From contig CBDCHL010000002.1 in NCBI GenBank assembly GCA_965217195.1, forward strand, positions 1 through 64,000: DNA of 64,000 nt, in the 5' to 3' direction. This document shows, piece by piece, positions 25,280 to 33,990 of the stretch. Source of the DNA: UBA6623 sp965217195 (GTDB lineage: Bacteria; Acidobacteriota; Terriglobia; Bryobacterales; UBA6623). The position numbers and the translations under genes are program-made. How positions within the stretch are numbered: position 1 is the stretch's first letter; every line of letters begins with the position of its first letter. A model generated the notes under the pieces. The model saw only the letters and a list, made by a program, of their open reading frames with translations, had not been told where the DNA came from and did not search any database.

Positions 25280-27877
25280 ATGAATGGAATTCGTAGAACC
25301 AGCCTTCGGGCGTCACACACCGCGATCAAGCGGCGGGTCAGACTATTAGCTGGGGCCGCCGCATTGTTCCTTCTGCCCGTGGGGCCCGCCCCGGCGGCGG
25401 CTGCCGCGACCGGCTCGACCGGTTCTCTTCCGGCCGAGGCGCTGGCCGCCATCGAGAAGGCGATCGAGCGCGATCGCTACAAGGCGGAGGCCGTGGCCGC
25501 CAACCCCGGCGAAGAAGCGGTTTTCAAAGCCCGGAACTCCGCGCAGAACTATACGACGCGCTTCACTGGCGACGGCATCCGGCTGCAATCGGCAAGCTCC
25601 GAGCTGGAGATGGGGCTGAGTCTCGTCGGCTATGGGTACGAGGGCCGCATGCATCAGCCGGTCGCCGGCAAGCTCGAGGCGAACGGTCAGCGGGTGGAGA
25701 ACGTCCGCGGGCCGGTCACTGAGTGGTACGTCAATCGGCCCACGGGTCTCGAGCAGGGCTTCACCTTGGCCGAGCGGCCCGAGCGTGGGGAAACGGACGG
25801 TCCTTTACAGATCGAGCTCGAGGTGAGCGGCGTTACGGCTTCCCTCAGCGATGATGGGGCGGCGGTGCTGCTGGGTGAGCCGAACGCGCCGTCGCGGCTG
25901 CGCTACGCGGGGCTCAAGTCGTGGGACGCCGAGGGGACGGAGCTCGTCTCCCGGCTCGCGGTCTCTGAACAGACGATCGTGTTGCGGGTCGACGATGAGC
26001 GGGCGGTCTATCCGGTAACGATCGATCCGACGCTGACCGAAGTCGCCGAGCTCTTCGCCAGTGACAACCAGGCAGGTGACTTCTTCGGCAGCAACGTCGC
26101 CGTCTCGGGCTCCACCGTGGTGGTGGGGGCCGCCCTTGACGACGACAACGCCATGGATTCCGGGGCGCTATACATCTTCGAGAAGCCGGTAGGCGGCTGG
26201 TCGGGGAGCGTGACCGAGATCGCCAAGCTGAAAGCCAGCGACGGTGGGACGGGCGACGGATTACCCGCAGGGGGACTCGCCATCTCGGGATCCACCGTGG
26301 CGGCTGGGGTCCGGCTCCACGACCCCAATAGCATTACCAATGCCGGCGCCGTGTATGTCTTTGTTAAGCCGGCAGGCGGCTGGGCGAACATGACCGAGAC
26401 GGCCAAGCTCACCGCCAGCGACGGCGCGTTCAACGACCAGCTTGGTACGACAATCGCCCTCTCGAAATCGGGATCCACTTTGGTGGCGGGGGCTTCCTTT
26501 GACGACGACAAGGGCAACAACTCCGGCTCCGCCTATGTCTTCGTTGAGCCGGTGGGGGGCTGGTCGGGGAGCCTGACCGAGACCGCCAAGCTCAACGCCA
26601 GCGACGGCGCGGCGAACGATCATTTTGGCATCGGGGGGGTCGGCCTCTCGGGGTCCACGGTGATGGTGTCGGCCACCAGGGACGACGACAACGGCCCCGA
26701 GTCCGGCTCCGCCTATGTCTTTGTTGAGCCGGCAGGGGGCTGGGCGGGGAACCTGAACGAGGTGGCCAAGCTCACCGCCAGCGATGGCGCGACTTTGGAC
26801 TTTTTTGGCGCCGTCGATGTCTCAGGAAACACAGCGGTGGTGTCGGCCGCCTCAGACGACAACGCCAACGGCATCAATGCCGGCTCCGCCTATGTTTTCG
26901 TTAAGCCGGTAGGGGGCTGGGCGGGGAACCTGATCCAGACGGCCAAGCTCACCGCCAGCGACGGCGCGGCGGGCGACTTTTTTGGCTTTCCCGTCCACCT
27001 CTCGGGATCCACGGTGGTGCTGGGGGCCATCCGCGACCACACCCCCATTGTCGATGCCGGCTCCGCCTATGTTTTCGTTAAGCCGGTAGGGGGCTGGGCG
27101 GGGAACCTGACCGAGACGGCCAAGCTCATCGACAGCGACGGCGCGGCGGTCGACCTTTTTGGCGCTCGCCTCGGCATCTCGGGATCCACGGTGGTGGCGG
27201 GGGTGCCCCGTCACGACGAAATCGGCCCCGATTCCGGCTCGGCTTATGTGTTCGAGATCCCCGGCCTCGCGAACTTACTGATCATCGATGAAGATACGAT
27301 CGGTAGCGGGGTCAGCAGTATCGAGTTGATCTCGTTTGGAGCGCCGTTCTGCGGAGACGGAGACCCATCTGTATGCGTCAACGACGACATTGCAGACCTA
27401 GCGGTGCGCGATGTCCTGTTTTCGCAGGGCAACGATATCACCCCCTATTCCGGCCTGCTGTTGCCCACGGGCGAACTGGGGGATGAGGGTCTGTTTCGGT
27501 TCACCAAACCCGATCCACAGATGAGCCAGGACGACGGCGACTCCTTCACAATCCAGGAGTTCATCTTCGCGGCCGGTGCTGCCGGGGATGAGAACAACCT
27601 GGATAAGATCGACGGTGTTGTCCCACTGGACGCAGCAGACATTGATGATCTCGAAGGCAGGATCGTTTGCGCGGTGGTCTATGACAGCGATGTGAGCGCC
27701 GATGTGAAGGACGGCTACGCATCGCTGAAAGGCGCGACGTTGGGCCTGACGGCCTTCATGGTAACTGCAGTCGGGCCGGACCCTGACGGCCCGGGCGGCT
27801 CCGTTCTTCCGCCCATCACGGTGGACCTGTTACCGTCCGATGAGGTGCAGTCCGTGTGTGCAGGGGTGGAACCCTAG
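25280..27877 (+). CDS. Secreted FG-GAP/integrin-like beta-propeller protein
   Basis: 865 residues from ATG 25280. A basic N-terminus and hydrophobic stretch (LLAGAAALFLLPVGPAPAAA) form a signal peptide. Residues 30-250 are a beta-rich domain ending YPVTIDPTLTE. Seven repeats of about 60 residues follow, each with (T/K)ASDGAxxDxFG, SGSTVVxGA, DDxNGxxSGSAYVFVKPVGG and WxGxxTETAKL, consistent with one seven-bladed propeller. A C-terminal region with Asp-rich loops (LLIIDEDTIGSG) ends at SVCAGVEP. Likely a cell-surface or extracellular protein. Neighbouring blades are nearly identical at DNA level. A DUF1554 frame begins at its 3' end in another register. Confidence 0.85.
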   Translation: MNGIRRTSLRASHTAIKRRVRLLAGAAALFLLPVGPAPAAAAATGSTGSLPAEALAAIEKAIERDRYKAEAVAANPGEEAVFKARNSAQNYTTRFTGDGIRLQSASSELEMGLSLVGYGYEGRMHQPVAGKLEANGQRVENVRGPVTEWYVNRPTGLEQGFTLAERPERGETDGPLQIELEVSGVTASLSDDGAAVLLGEPNAPSRLRYAGLKSWDAEGTELVSRLAVSEQTIVLRVDDERAVYPVTIDPTLTEVAELFASDNQAGDFFGSNVAVSGSTVVVGAALDDDNAMDSGALYIFEKPVGGWSGSVTEIAKLKASDGGTGDGLPAGGLAISGSTVAAGVRLHDPNSITNAGAVYVFVKPAGGWANMTETAKLTASDGAFNDQLGTTIALSKSGSTLVAGASFDDDKGNNSGSAYVFVEPVGGWSGSLTETAKLNASDGAANDHFGIGGVGLSGSTVMVSATRDDDNGPESGSAYVFVEPAGGWAGNLNEVAKLTASDGATLDFFGAVDVSGNTAVVSAASDDNANGINAGSAYVFVKPVGGWAGNLIQTAKLTASDGAAGDFFGFPVHLSGSTVVLGAIRDHTPIVDAGSAYVFVKPVGGWAGNLTETAKLIDSDGAAVDLFGARLGISGSTVVAGVPRHDEIGPDSGSAYVFEIPGLANLLIIDEDTIGSGVSSIELISFGAPFCGDGDPSVCVNDDIADLAVRDVLFSQGNDITPYSGLLLPTGELGDEGLFRFTKPDPQMSQDDGDSFTIQEFIFAAGAAGDENNLDKIDGVVPLDAADIDDLEGRIVCAVVYDSDVSADVKDGYASLKGATLGLTAFMVTAVGPDPDGPGGSVLPPITVDLLPSDEVQSVCAGVEP

Positions 27878-28150
27878 CTGCGACGTTCCCGGAGGCAACT
27901 GTCGGGTTTTTTCTCTCCAGCCTTGGGTTACAAGGTAATCTGGGAGGACTTGCGGGTGCGGATGCGAAGTGTCAACTGCTCGCGGATGCTGCGTCACTGG
28001 GCGGTACCTATAAGGCATGGCTGTCCGACTCGAACACGCGAGTCGATGCCCGACTGCACCAGTCGTCAGTGCCGTATGTACTCGTGGACTCCACTCCGGT
28101 GGCAAATGATTGGACTGATCTAGTCACGCGACCGTTCTTAGATTCCTATA

Positions 28151-29387
28151 TCACCTGAATTATGCACAGATTCGGCGTAGCCATCGGCGATGGAGTTGTG
28201 GCGGTAGCGGCAGTGGTGTCAACTCAATAATGTCGCAAGTCGTCTTTTCTGCGGTTTCCCTCCCCGTTTGAGCCGCCTCCCGATCCCGGCGGGCAAAAGC
28301 GAGCTGGCAAGCGGCGTGTTCCCAGTACGTTGCGGCGAGTGCATAAAATTTTATGCATAGCGCCCCTCAACTCAGCGCACCCTCCACCACCGGCGCGAAG
28401 CTCGATCCCGGCGGCGCCATCGCCCGCAGCCGTCGCATCAGCCGCTCAAACAGGCCCTTCTCCTGGTACTGATCGCTGTAGCTGACGCCCGTTCGTCCGG
28501 CGTGTCGCCAGATCTTGGCCGCCAGGAACAGAAAGCGCAGCCGCGCCGTCGCCAGGGTGGTGTGCCGCAGCTTCTCCGGGGTGGCGTCGGCTTCGCGTTG
28601 GAACAGCAGCAGCCAGCAGTTGAGGTTGTAGGCCAGCATGACCAACTGAAAGTGATTGCGGTTCATGTCAAAGCGGCGCGAAGGATGGGCCGCCAGCCCG
28701 GCGTCGTTGTTGGCTTCTTTGATGAGGTTCTCGGCCCCGGCCCGCTGGTTGTAAAACCACACCACCGCCGCGATTGGCTCGGCGAGATTGGTCACAAACA
28801 CGCGGTAGGTATAGCTGCTGGTGGCGAACAACTGATATTGCTCGACCTCGTCGGTTTCCGGCTCCTTCTCATACCGCAGCGCGACAAAGCGGCAAGCATG
28901 GGCCCAGCCCTCCGGCTGGTAGAGGAATTCGCACTCCGCTTCAGCGTCGCTGTGGGGCGAGGGCTTCCATTCGGCTTGCTGCAACTGCTCGACCAGTCGC
29001 CGCGTCTTGCGCGCCACGATGACGAACTGACAACGCGCTTGCTCGTAGGCCGCCACCGCCTCCCAGCAATAAAAGCCGGCATCGGCCCGCGCCAAGATCT
29101 TCTTCACGCCGGCCGGCAAAGCCCGGAAAGCGCTCTTCAGGTGGGCGGCGATCTGTTGGCCCGTGGGCCGGTCGCCGCCGCGCAACCCGCCCATCAGGTA
29201 CTCGCGCGTCTCGGCCAGGAAGGTCAGTATCGGCTGGTAGCTGCGCTTGCCCTTGTTCTTGGGGTTGTAGCTCTTGCGCCCGCCCATCTGGCGGCCGTAG
29301 AGCGTGTGCACGGTGGTGTCGGTGTCCAGCGTCACCGTCTGGGGATTGTCACGTGGTCCCGCGGCCCAGACTCGTTCTCGCAGCTGG
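28151..29387 (-). mobile_element. IS1380 element, truncated second copy
   Basis: Begins with the intact left end CACCTGAATTATGCA and is visibly identical to 3713-4901 until 29340. A short diverged patch follows, then a match to CGGCCCAGACTCGTTCTCGC and an abrupt end at about 29387. The right third, including the other inverted repeat, is lost. Confidence 0.85.
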
Positions 29388-29407
29388 AGCATGGACGGGA
29401 ACGACAA
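28367..29407 (-). pseudogene. IS1380 transposase, N-terminally truncated
   Basis: The C-terminal 332 residues match the complete transposase at 3928-5373, including VTLDTDTTVHTLYG and AGAENLIKEANNDAG. At the start, AAHVKLE is replaced by AGPRDNPQ, and the first 14 codons of the open frame run into DUF1554 sequence. About 140 N-terminal residues are absent, so it should be inactive. Confidence 0.8.
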
Positions 29408-29699
29408 TCGCGGCTCCAGGTGGAAACGCCAACATCACGGTCGATTTAATCCGCCTCTGCTCCGATTGGACCGATAGTACTAACCTACAACAGGGTGGGA
29501 GAGTCGGTCTCGGAGCACAAACACCGAATGGCATACCCTATGAGTGGGCGAATGGAACAGCCAATGCCTGTTTTTCGCCGACCAGACTCTATTGTTTTGA
29601 ACAGTAGACGGGCTGCACCAAGCGTCCGGGGGCTCGGCGTCTCAGACCGCCTGACGTATACACCCAACCGGGGGTCCGCAAGGTTCCCCGGTGTTGCTC

Positions 29700-29880
29700 A
29701 TCAAGCCAGATGGTTCTGGCTAAAGCTTCCAGTTCAAGACTGGCGACCTCAAATTCAAGAGCAGCGAGTATGAGTGGGCTTGTCGTCGCCGGCCCTCTGG
29801 CGCAGTACAAGGGCTCGGGCACGATCAACGATGCCGGGGACTTGGCTTCCGCGTCTCCGCGCTGCCCTATGCTTGCACCG
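29700..29880 (+). pseudogene. Decayed surface-protein domain fragment
   Basis: Three frames in succession give FKTGDLKFKSSEYEW, VVAGPLAQYKGSGTINDAGD and GFRVSALPYA. This resembles a C-terminal domain of secreted proteins with a core F-x-A/T-GDL-F-S-Y-WLVVAG...YKG-GTING-G-YGF. Two frameshifts within 180 bp show decay. Probably part of the same lost surface-protein locus as the DUF1554 gene. Confidence 0.45.
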
Positions 29881-30006
29881 TGAGAGGTGCATGCATCTCT
29901 TGGGGTCGCGCTGTTTGAGGCGTGGCTCGCAGCCGGCAACAAGGTTTTGGAATTAGCCGAGCCCGTCTGCATCGGCGGGTTCTAACCCCCAACGGGAGAC
30001 ACACGA

Positions 30007-30207
30007 ATGTATCACGCAAAGAAGGCAATTCTTCGGGCGATCGCCTTGAGCATCGCGCCGGCCTGCGTGCTCATTGGCGCGCCGGGCAACGGCAACGGCA
30101 AGGGTGGGAAGAGGCCCCCCCCGCCGCCGCCTCCTCCACCGCCCGGAGTCATCAAGGCCGGGCGACTGGCGCGTGAAGACGGCGCCTCGGAGGCGGCGCG
30201 GGCGTGA
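30007..30207 (+). CDS. Small secreted proline-rich protein, possibly truncated
   Basis: 66 residues: basic N-terminus MYHAKKAILRAI, hydrophobic stretch ALSIAPACVLIGAP (signal peptide, possibly a lipoprotein with Cys at 19), GNGNGKGGKR, ten prolines encoded by CCCCCCCCGCCGCCGCCTCC-type repeats, and a short tail. CGGGAGACACACGA precedes the ATG. The C/GCC tract is slippage-prone, so the frame after it may be shifted and the real protein longer. Function unknown. Confidence 0.5.
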   Translation: MYHAKKAILRAIALSIAPACVLIGAPGNGNGKGGKRPPPPPPPPPPGVIKAGRLAREDGASEAARA

Positions 30208-30560
30208 CAGATCTTCAAGGGAATACTCCCGCTTCGAGAGGAGACTCTGCAAGCGCCCTGACGTGCAGCTCTGAACGCAATTCCCAAACCGAGCCGCGCA
30301 CATTCTTAGTAAGCAGGATCATCCCGCTGAACCATACCGGACCATGGGAAGGTAATGATTCCGGGGATCGTCGCAGGATCTCTCTCCCTGCCAAACGATC
30401 GAAGCCAACACCATTGTTGATTCATCGGTGGGGAGATTCGTGCATTGTCGGCGTCACGCTTCCGCCACTGTTCTTCCTGCCAAGGGGCCTCGTCTCATAC
30501 CGCTTACTCAATGTGCTCGGCTCGGTTTGGAATTTCGAAGCAAATTCGAGTCCCTTTTGC
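30208..30560. other. Intergenic boundary between accessory and core regions
   Basis: No supported gene. Marks the change from IS-rich sequence to ordinary chromosomal genes. Confidence 0.35.
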
Positions 30561-31970
30561 CTAGGCGATGAGTTCGTTGATGACTTGGCCACCGGTTTGG
30601 GAGAGCTGTTTGAAGCGTCCGCCGTGGAAGTACGTCAGCTTGCTGTCGTCCAAGCCGAGAAGGTGCAATAGGGTGACGTGCAGGTCCTTGATCGGGTGGA
30701 CCACTTCGACGGCCTTGTTTCCAATTTCGTCGGTCGCGCCGATCACATGTCCTGCTTTCACACCGCCCCCCGCGAAGAACATCGATTGCGCTTCAGCGTT
30801 GTGGTCGCGCCCGATGGCGACGCCGCCGCCGCGATAGTGATTGTCGGGGCTGCGGCCGAATTCTCCGAGCCATACGATGAGGGTGTCGTCCAAAAGCCCG
30901 CGCTGCTTGAGGTCTTTGACAAGTGCGGTGACAGGTTTGTCAATGCTGTAGATACGCGCCTTGTGCGAGCGCTCGAGATAGTCGTGCGAGTCCCAACCAC
31001 CCGAGAAGATCTGCACAAGGCGGACACCCTTTTCAACCAGCCGGCGGGCCAGTAGGCAGCGTCGCCCAAAGGACTCCGTTTCCTTGTTGTCCAGACCATA
31101 CATCTCGCGGACGGATTCCGGCTCGCCCTCCAGGTCAATGATGCCGGGCACTTCGGTCTGCATGCGGAAGGCCAGTTCGTAATTGGCCATCCGCGCGGCG
31201 AGCTCGTCGTGGTCCGGATGGCGAGTCTGGTGCGCGCGATTGAGGTCCGCCAAGACATCGAGGTTGGCGCGCTGGTGCTCGCGGGTTTTCCAAGCGGGCG
31301 GATGAATGTCGAGAATCGGCGACCCCTCGGCGCGCAGCGGGGTGCCCTGGTAGTACGCCGGCAGGAAACCGTTGGTCCAATTGCCGGCGCCCCCTTGCGG
31401 GAAACCCGCTTCCGACAAAACGATGTAGCCGGGAAGATTCTGATTCTCGCTGCCGAGCCCGTAGGTCACCCACGACCCGACGGCCGGGTCGCCGCCGAAT
31501 TTGTTGCCCGTGTTGATGTGGAAAAGGGCCGTCGGATGGTCCACCGACTCGGCTTGGCAACCTTTATAGAGGCATAGTTCATCGGCCACTTCCGGCAAGT
31601 GGGCGAAATGCTCACACATGTCAATGCCGGCCTGACCCACTTTGCGGAACTTGTAGGGGCTCTGGACGTAGTAGCGCTCACCCGACGACATCGGCGAGAA
31701 ATGCTCGCCCACGTTCTCGAAGTGCTTCATGTGCAATTCTTCGAGCTTCGGTTTCGGGTCGAAGGTGTCGATGTGGCTGGGGCCGCCCTCCATCACGAGA
31801 AAGATGCAGGACTTGGCCTTCGGCGCAAGATGAGGGTCCTTTGGGGCGAGGGGGCGCTGGGTCTCCTTGGCAAGAAGATCGCTGAAAGCCACACTGCCGA
31901 GGGAGGCACCGAGGGAGTAGAGGAAGCTTCGGCGGGTGTCTTGCATGGCGTTTAATTTGCTGTTTCGCAT
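30561..31970 (-). CDS. DUF1501 family protein with Tat-like leader
   Basis: 469 residues from ATG 31970, which has GGAGGAAGAGGA before it. The leader DTRRSFLYSLGASLGSVAF is twin-arginine-like. The body is the DUF1501 sulfatase/phosphatase-like fold: CIFLVMEGGPSHIDTFDPKP, YVQSPYKFRKVGQAGIDMCE, LVQIFSGGWDSHDYL, TLIVWLGEFGRSPDNHYRGG and GRDHNAEAQSMFFAGGGVKA with metal-binding Asp/His. In planctomycetes and acidobacteria it usually pairs with a DUF1549/DUF1553 cytochrome-like gene, which is not adjacent here. Confidence 0.88.
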   Translation of the reverse strand: MRNSKLNAMQDTRRSFLYSLGASLGSVAFSDLLAKETQRPLAPKDPHLAPKAKSCIFLVMEGGPSHIDTFDPKPKLEELHMKHFENVGEHFSPMSSGERYYVQSPYKFRKVGQAGIDMCEHFAHLPEVADELCLYKGCQAESVDHPTALFHINTGNKFGGDPAVGSWVTYGLGSENQNLPGYIVLSEAGFPQGGAGNWTNGFLPAYYQGTPLRAEGSPILDIHPPAWKTREHQRANLDVLADLNRAHQTRHPDHDELAARMANYELAFRMQTEVPGIIDLEGEPESVREMYGLDNKETESFGRRCLLARRLVEKGVRLVQIFSGGWDSHDYLERSHKARIYSIDKPVTALVKDLKQRGLLDDTLIVWLGEFGRSPDNHYRGGGVAIGRDHNAEAQSMFFAGGGVKAGHVIGATDEIGNKAVEVVHPIKDLHVTLLHLLGLDDSKLTYFHGGRFKQLSQTGGQVINELIA

Positions 31971-32094
31971 TCCTCTTCCTCCATGGCTTTCGGGAGGGAT
32001 TGCTAACCCGTACCGTTTGAAATTTCTTCGCGAAAGCTCCCGCCCGCCGAGCACCGTGGCTCTTCCCACCCTTTCAGGAATCGACCGTGTTCGC

Positions 32095-33927
32095 CTACCG
32101 CCGCTGTTCGAGGGTCACTGTGGCGGCAATTTCGTTGCCTTCGCGCAAGACCCTGACTTCCACCACATCTCCGATCTTGTGGGCGCGCAGAGCGTAGGTG
32201 AAATCGTAGAGGTTTTTCACCGGGCTGCCACCGAACTCGATGAGAATGTCGCCGGCCTTGACGCCCGCCTTGTCGGCCGGTGAGCCGGGTTGGATGTCAG
32301 CGAATTTGACACCGGTTTCCACCGGACCGAAATCCGGCACCGAACCGAACCACGGCCCGTAACCGCCGCCCGTACCGCCGACGTGGCTGCCGTGAGAGGC
32401 ACGTTTGACCTTGACGAATCGCGGGCGTTCCTCGACCTCGACCAATCGAGAGGCGACATCGCCGATTAGGTTGACAAGTTCGCTCGCCGAGGCGCTGTCG
32501 ATTTTGTCCCAGGTGTCGGTGGGCTTGTGATAATCGCCGTGCAGGCCGGAAAAGAAGAAAAGGACGGGAACGTTTTTCCCCACGAAGGAGGTGTGATCGC
32601 TGGCACTATAACCGGACTTTGAACGGTCGATTTGGAAGTCGTAATCGTCGCTAACATCGCTGACAATGTCTTCGAGGCCTGATCCCGTCCCGACGCCGCC
32701 CACATAGACGCGACGTTTCTGGACGCGTCCGATCATGTCCATATTGAGCATCGCGACGGCGTCGTCGAGTTTGAGCTTCGGGTTGTTGACCCAGTGCGAC
32801 GAACCGAGCAGGCCGATTTCTTCGCCGGCAAATGCCAGGAACAGGACGCCGCGTTCGAGCGACCCCGCGCGACCGGCAAACAGCCTGGCCAATTCCAACA
32901 AGCCCGCAGTGCCTGAGGCGTTGTCATCCGCGCCATGATGGACTTGTCCGATTTTTCTCGGCGCGAGTGAGTTTTGCCCCCCGAGGCCCAGATGGTCGTA
33001 ATGCGCCCCTATCACGACGTACTCGTTGCTCTTTCCCGGGACGTACGCGGCAACGTTGTGGACGTCGGCTTTCTCGCGCTTGATGTCGATCTCGATCGAA
33101 ACCCGCAATGAATCGTCAAAGGCGAAAGAGCGGGGATTCTGTTCTTTGTCGATGGCGTCTTGTATGCCCGCCAGCGTTTCGTTCCTTTCGGCGAGCCATT
33201 CATTAACCAGCTCGTTTCTTACTTGGGCCATCAGGATGCCCGCGTCATCGGGGCCGCTGACGCCGCCGAACTTGAGGAGTAGGTCTTCCTTATCTTCTTC
33301 CAGACGTCCGTTCACCAAGAGGACCGCTTTAGCGCCTCGATTGCGGGCTTCGATGGCCTTTGTGATCAGGTGGGCGTGATGAGTATGGGGCCGAGATTTA
33401 CCGTTGGTCTCGGAGAACCGCTTGGGTTCGTATCGCAGCACGACGAGAATCTTGCCTTTGACGTTGAGGTGATGGTAGTCGTCGTAGTCAAACTCTTCGG
33501 CTTCGGCGCCGTAGCCCGCGAAGACGACTTGACCGCTGACCGCGCCGGAGGAAGAAAAGTTCACGGGAACGTAGTCTTTGCCAGGGCGCAGCGAGACTGA
33601 CTCTTCACCGCGGTGCACTATGAGACGGTTGCTGTTTCCCATTGCCGCCCCGGTGGTTACGGTGAACGGTTGCAAGAAAGAACCCGCCTTGCCCAGGGGC
33701 TGCAACCCGTACTCTTTGAAACGTTCGGCGATGTAGTTCGCGGCATCCTCGAGGCCCTTGGAGCCGGCGTCACGCCCCTCTCGTTCCGGGGCGGCAAGAA
33801 ACTTGACGTGTTCGAGATAGCGCGCCGGGTCCGCTTCCGCAAGTTTCGCGGCGACGCTCGGGACGGCCGAGAGAAGAACGAAGACAAGCAGGTGCGCGGC
33901 CGGCCGGCGATGGGAATCAAATCGCAT
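32095..33927 (-). CDS. M28-family zinc aminopeptidase with PA and PDZ domains
   Basis: 610 residues. Signal peptide LLVFVLLSAVPSVAA; a PA-type insert around residues 110-260 (VVFAGYGAEAEEFDYDDYHH, GAKAVLLVNG); M28 catalytic core with the zinc ligands in VIGAHYDHLG, HHGADDNASGTAGLLELARL, LAFAGEEIGLLGS and MLNMDMIGR; the last His in SGLHGDYHKPTDTWDKI. The C-terminal 100 residues form a PDZ domain (IQPGSPADKAGVKAGDILIE). Periplasmic or outer-membrane peptidase. Confidence 0.9.
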   Translation of the reverse strand: MRFDSHRRPAAHLLVFVLLSAVPSVAAKLAEADPARYLEHVKFLAAPEREGRDAGSKGLEDAANYIAERFKEYGLQPLGKAGSFLQPFTVTTGAAMGNSNRLIVHRGEESVSLRPGKDYVPVNFSSSGAVSGQVVFAGYGAEAEEFDYDDYHHLNVKGKILVVLRYEPKRFSETNGKSRPHTHHAHLITKAIEARNRGAKAVLLVNGRLEEDKEDLLLKFGGVSGPDDAGILMAQVRNELVNEWLAERNETLAGIQDAIDKEQNPRSFAFDDSLRVSIEIDIKREKADVHNVAAYVPGKSNEYVVIGAHYDHLGLGGQNSLAPRKIGQVHHGADDNASGTAGLLELARLFAGRAGSLERGVLFLAFAGEEIGLLGSSHWVNNPKLKLDDAVAMLNMDMIGRVQKRRVYVGGVGTGSGLEDIVSDVSDDYDFQIDRSKSGYSASDHTSFVGKNVPVLFFFSGLHGDYHKPTDTWDKIDSASASELVNLIGDVASRLVEVEERPRFVKVKRASHGSHVGGTGGGYGPWFGSVPDFGPVETGVKFADIQPGSPADKAGVKAGDILIEFGGSPVKNLYDFTYALRAHKIGDVVEVRVLREGNEIAATVTLEQRR

Positions 33928-33990
33928 GTAGTCTCTCAGCCGGTAAAGAGAAGCCGCCGTGCGTGAGCAGCATGCAGCATCGACACCTGC

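Larger units (their letters stand above)
27856..29607 (+). pseudogene. DUF1554 (lectin-like) domain gene split by truncated IS1380
   Basis: 27856-28150 encodes LGLQGNLGGLAGADAKCQLL, ADAASLGGTYKAWLSDSNTR and VPYVLVDSTPVANDWTDLV, the first half of DUF1554. The second half resumes near 29388 as WTGTTIAAPGGNANITVDLI, LCSDWTD and CFSPTRLYCFEQ-stop, including the conserved terminal Cys. Between them lies 1.24 kb of IS1380. The frame opens with GTG at 27856 inside the FG-GAP gene's last codons, with no ribosome site and a TGA just upstream, so originally it may have been the FG-GAP protein's C-terminal domain separated by a frameshift. Confidence 0.7.

Noticed and set aside
26035..27261. Regular repeats considered as a CRISPR array
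   Set aside because: The units are about 186 bp, in frame and encode propeller blades; no spacer-repeat pattern and no cas genes.
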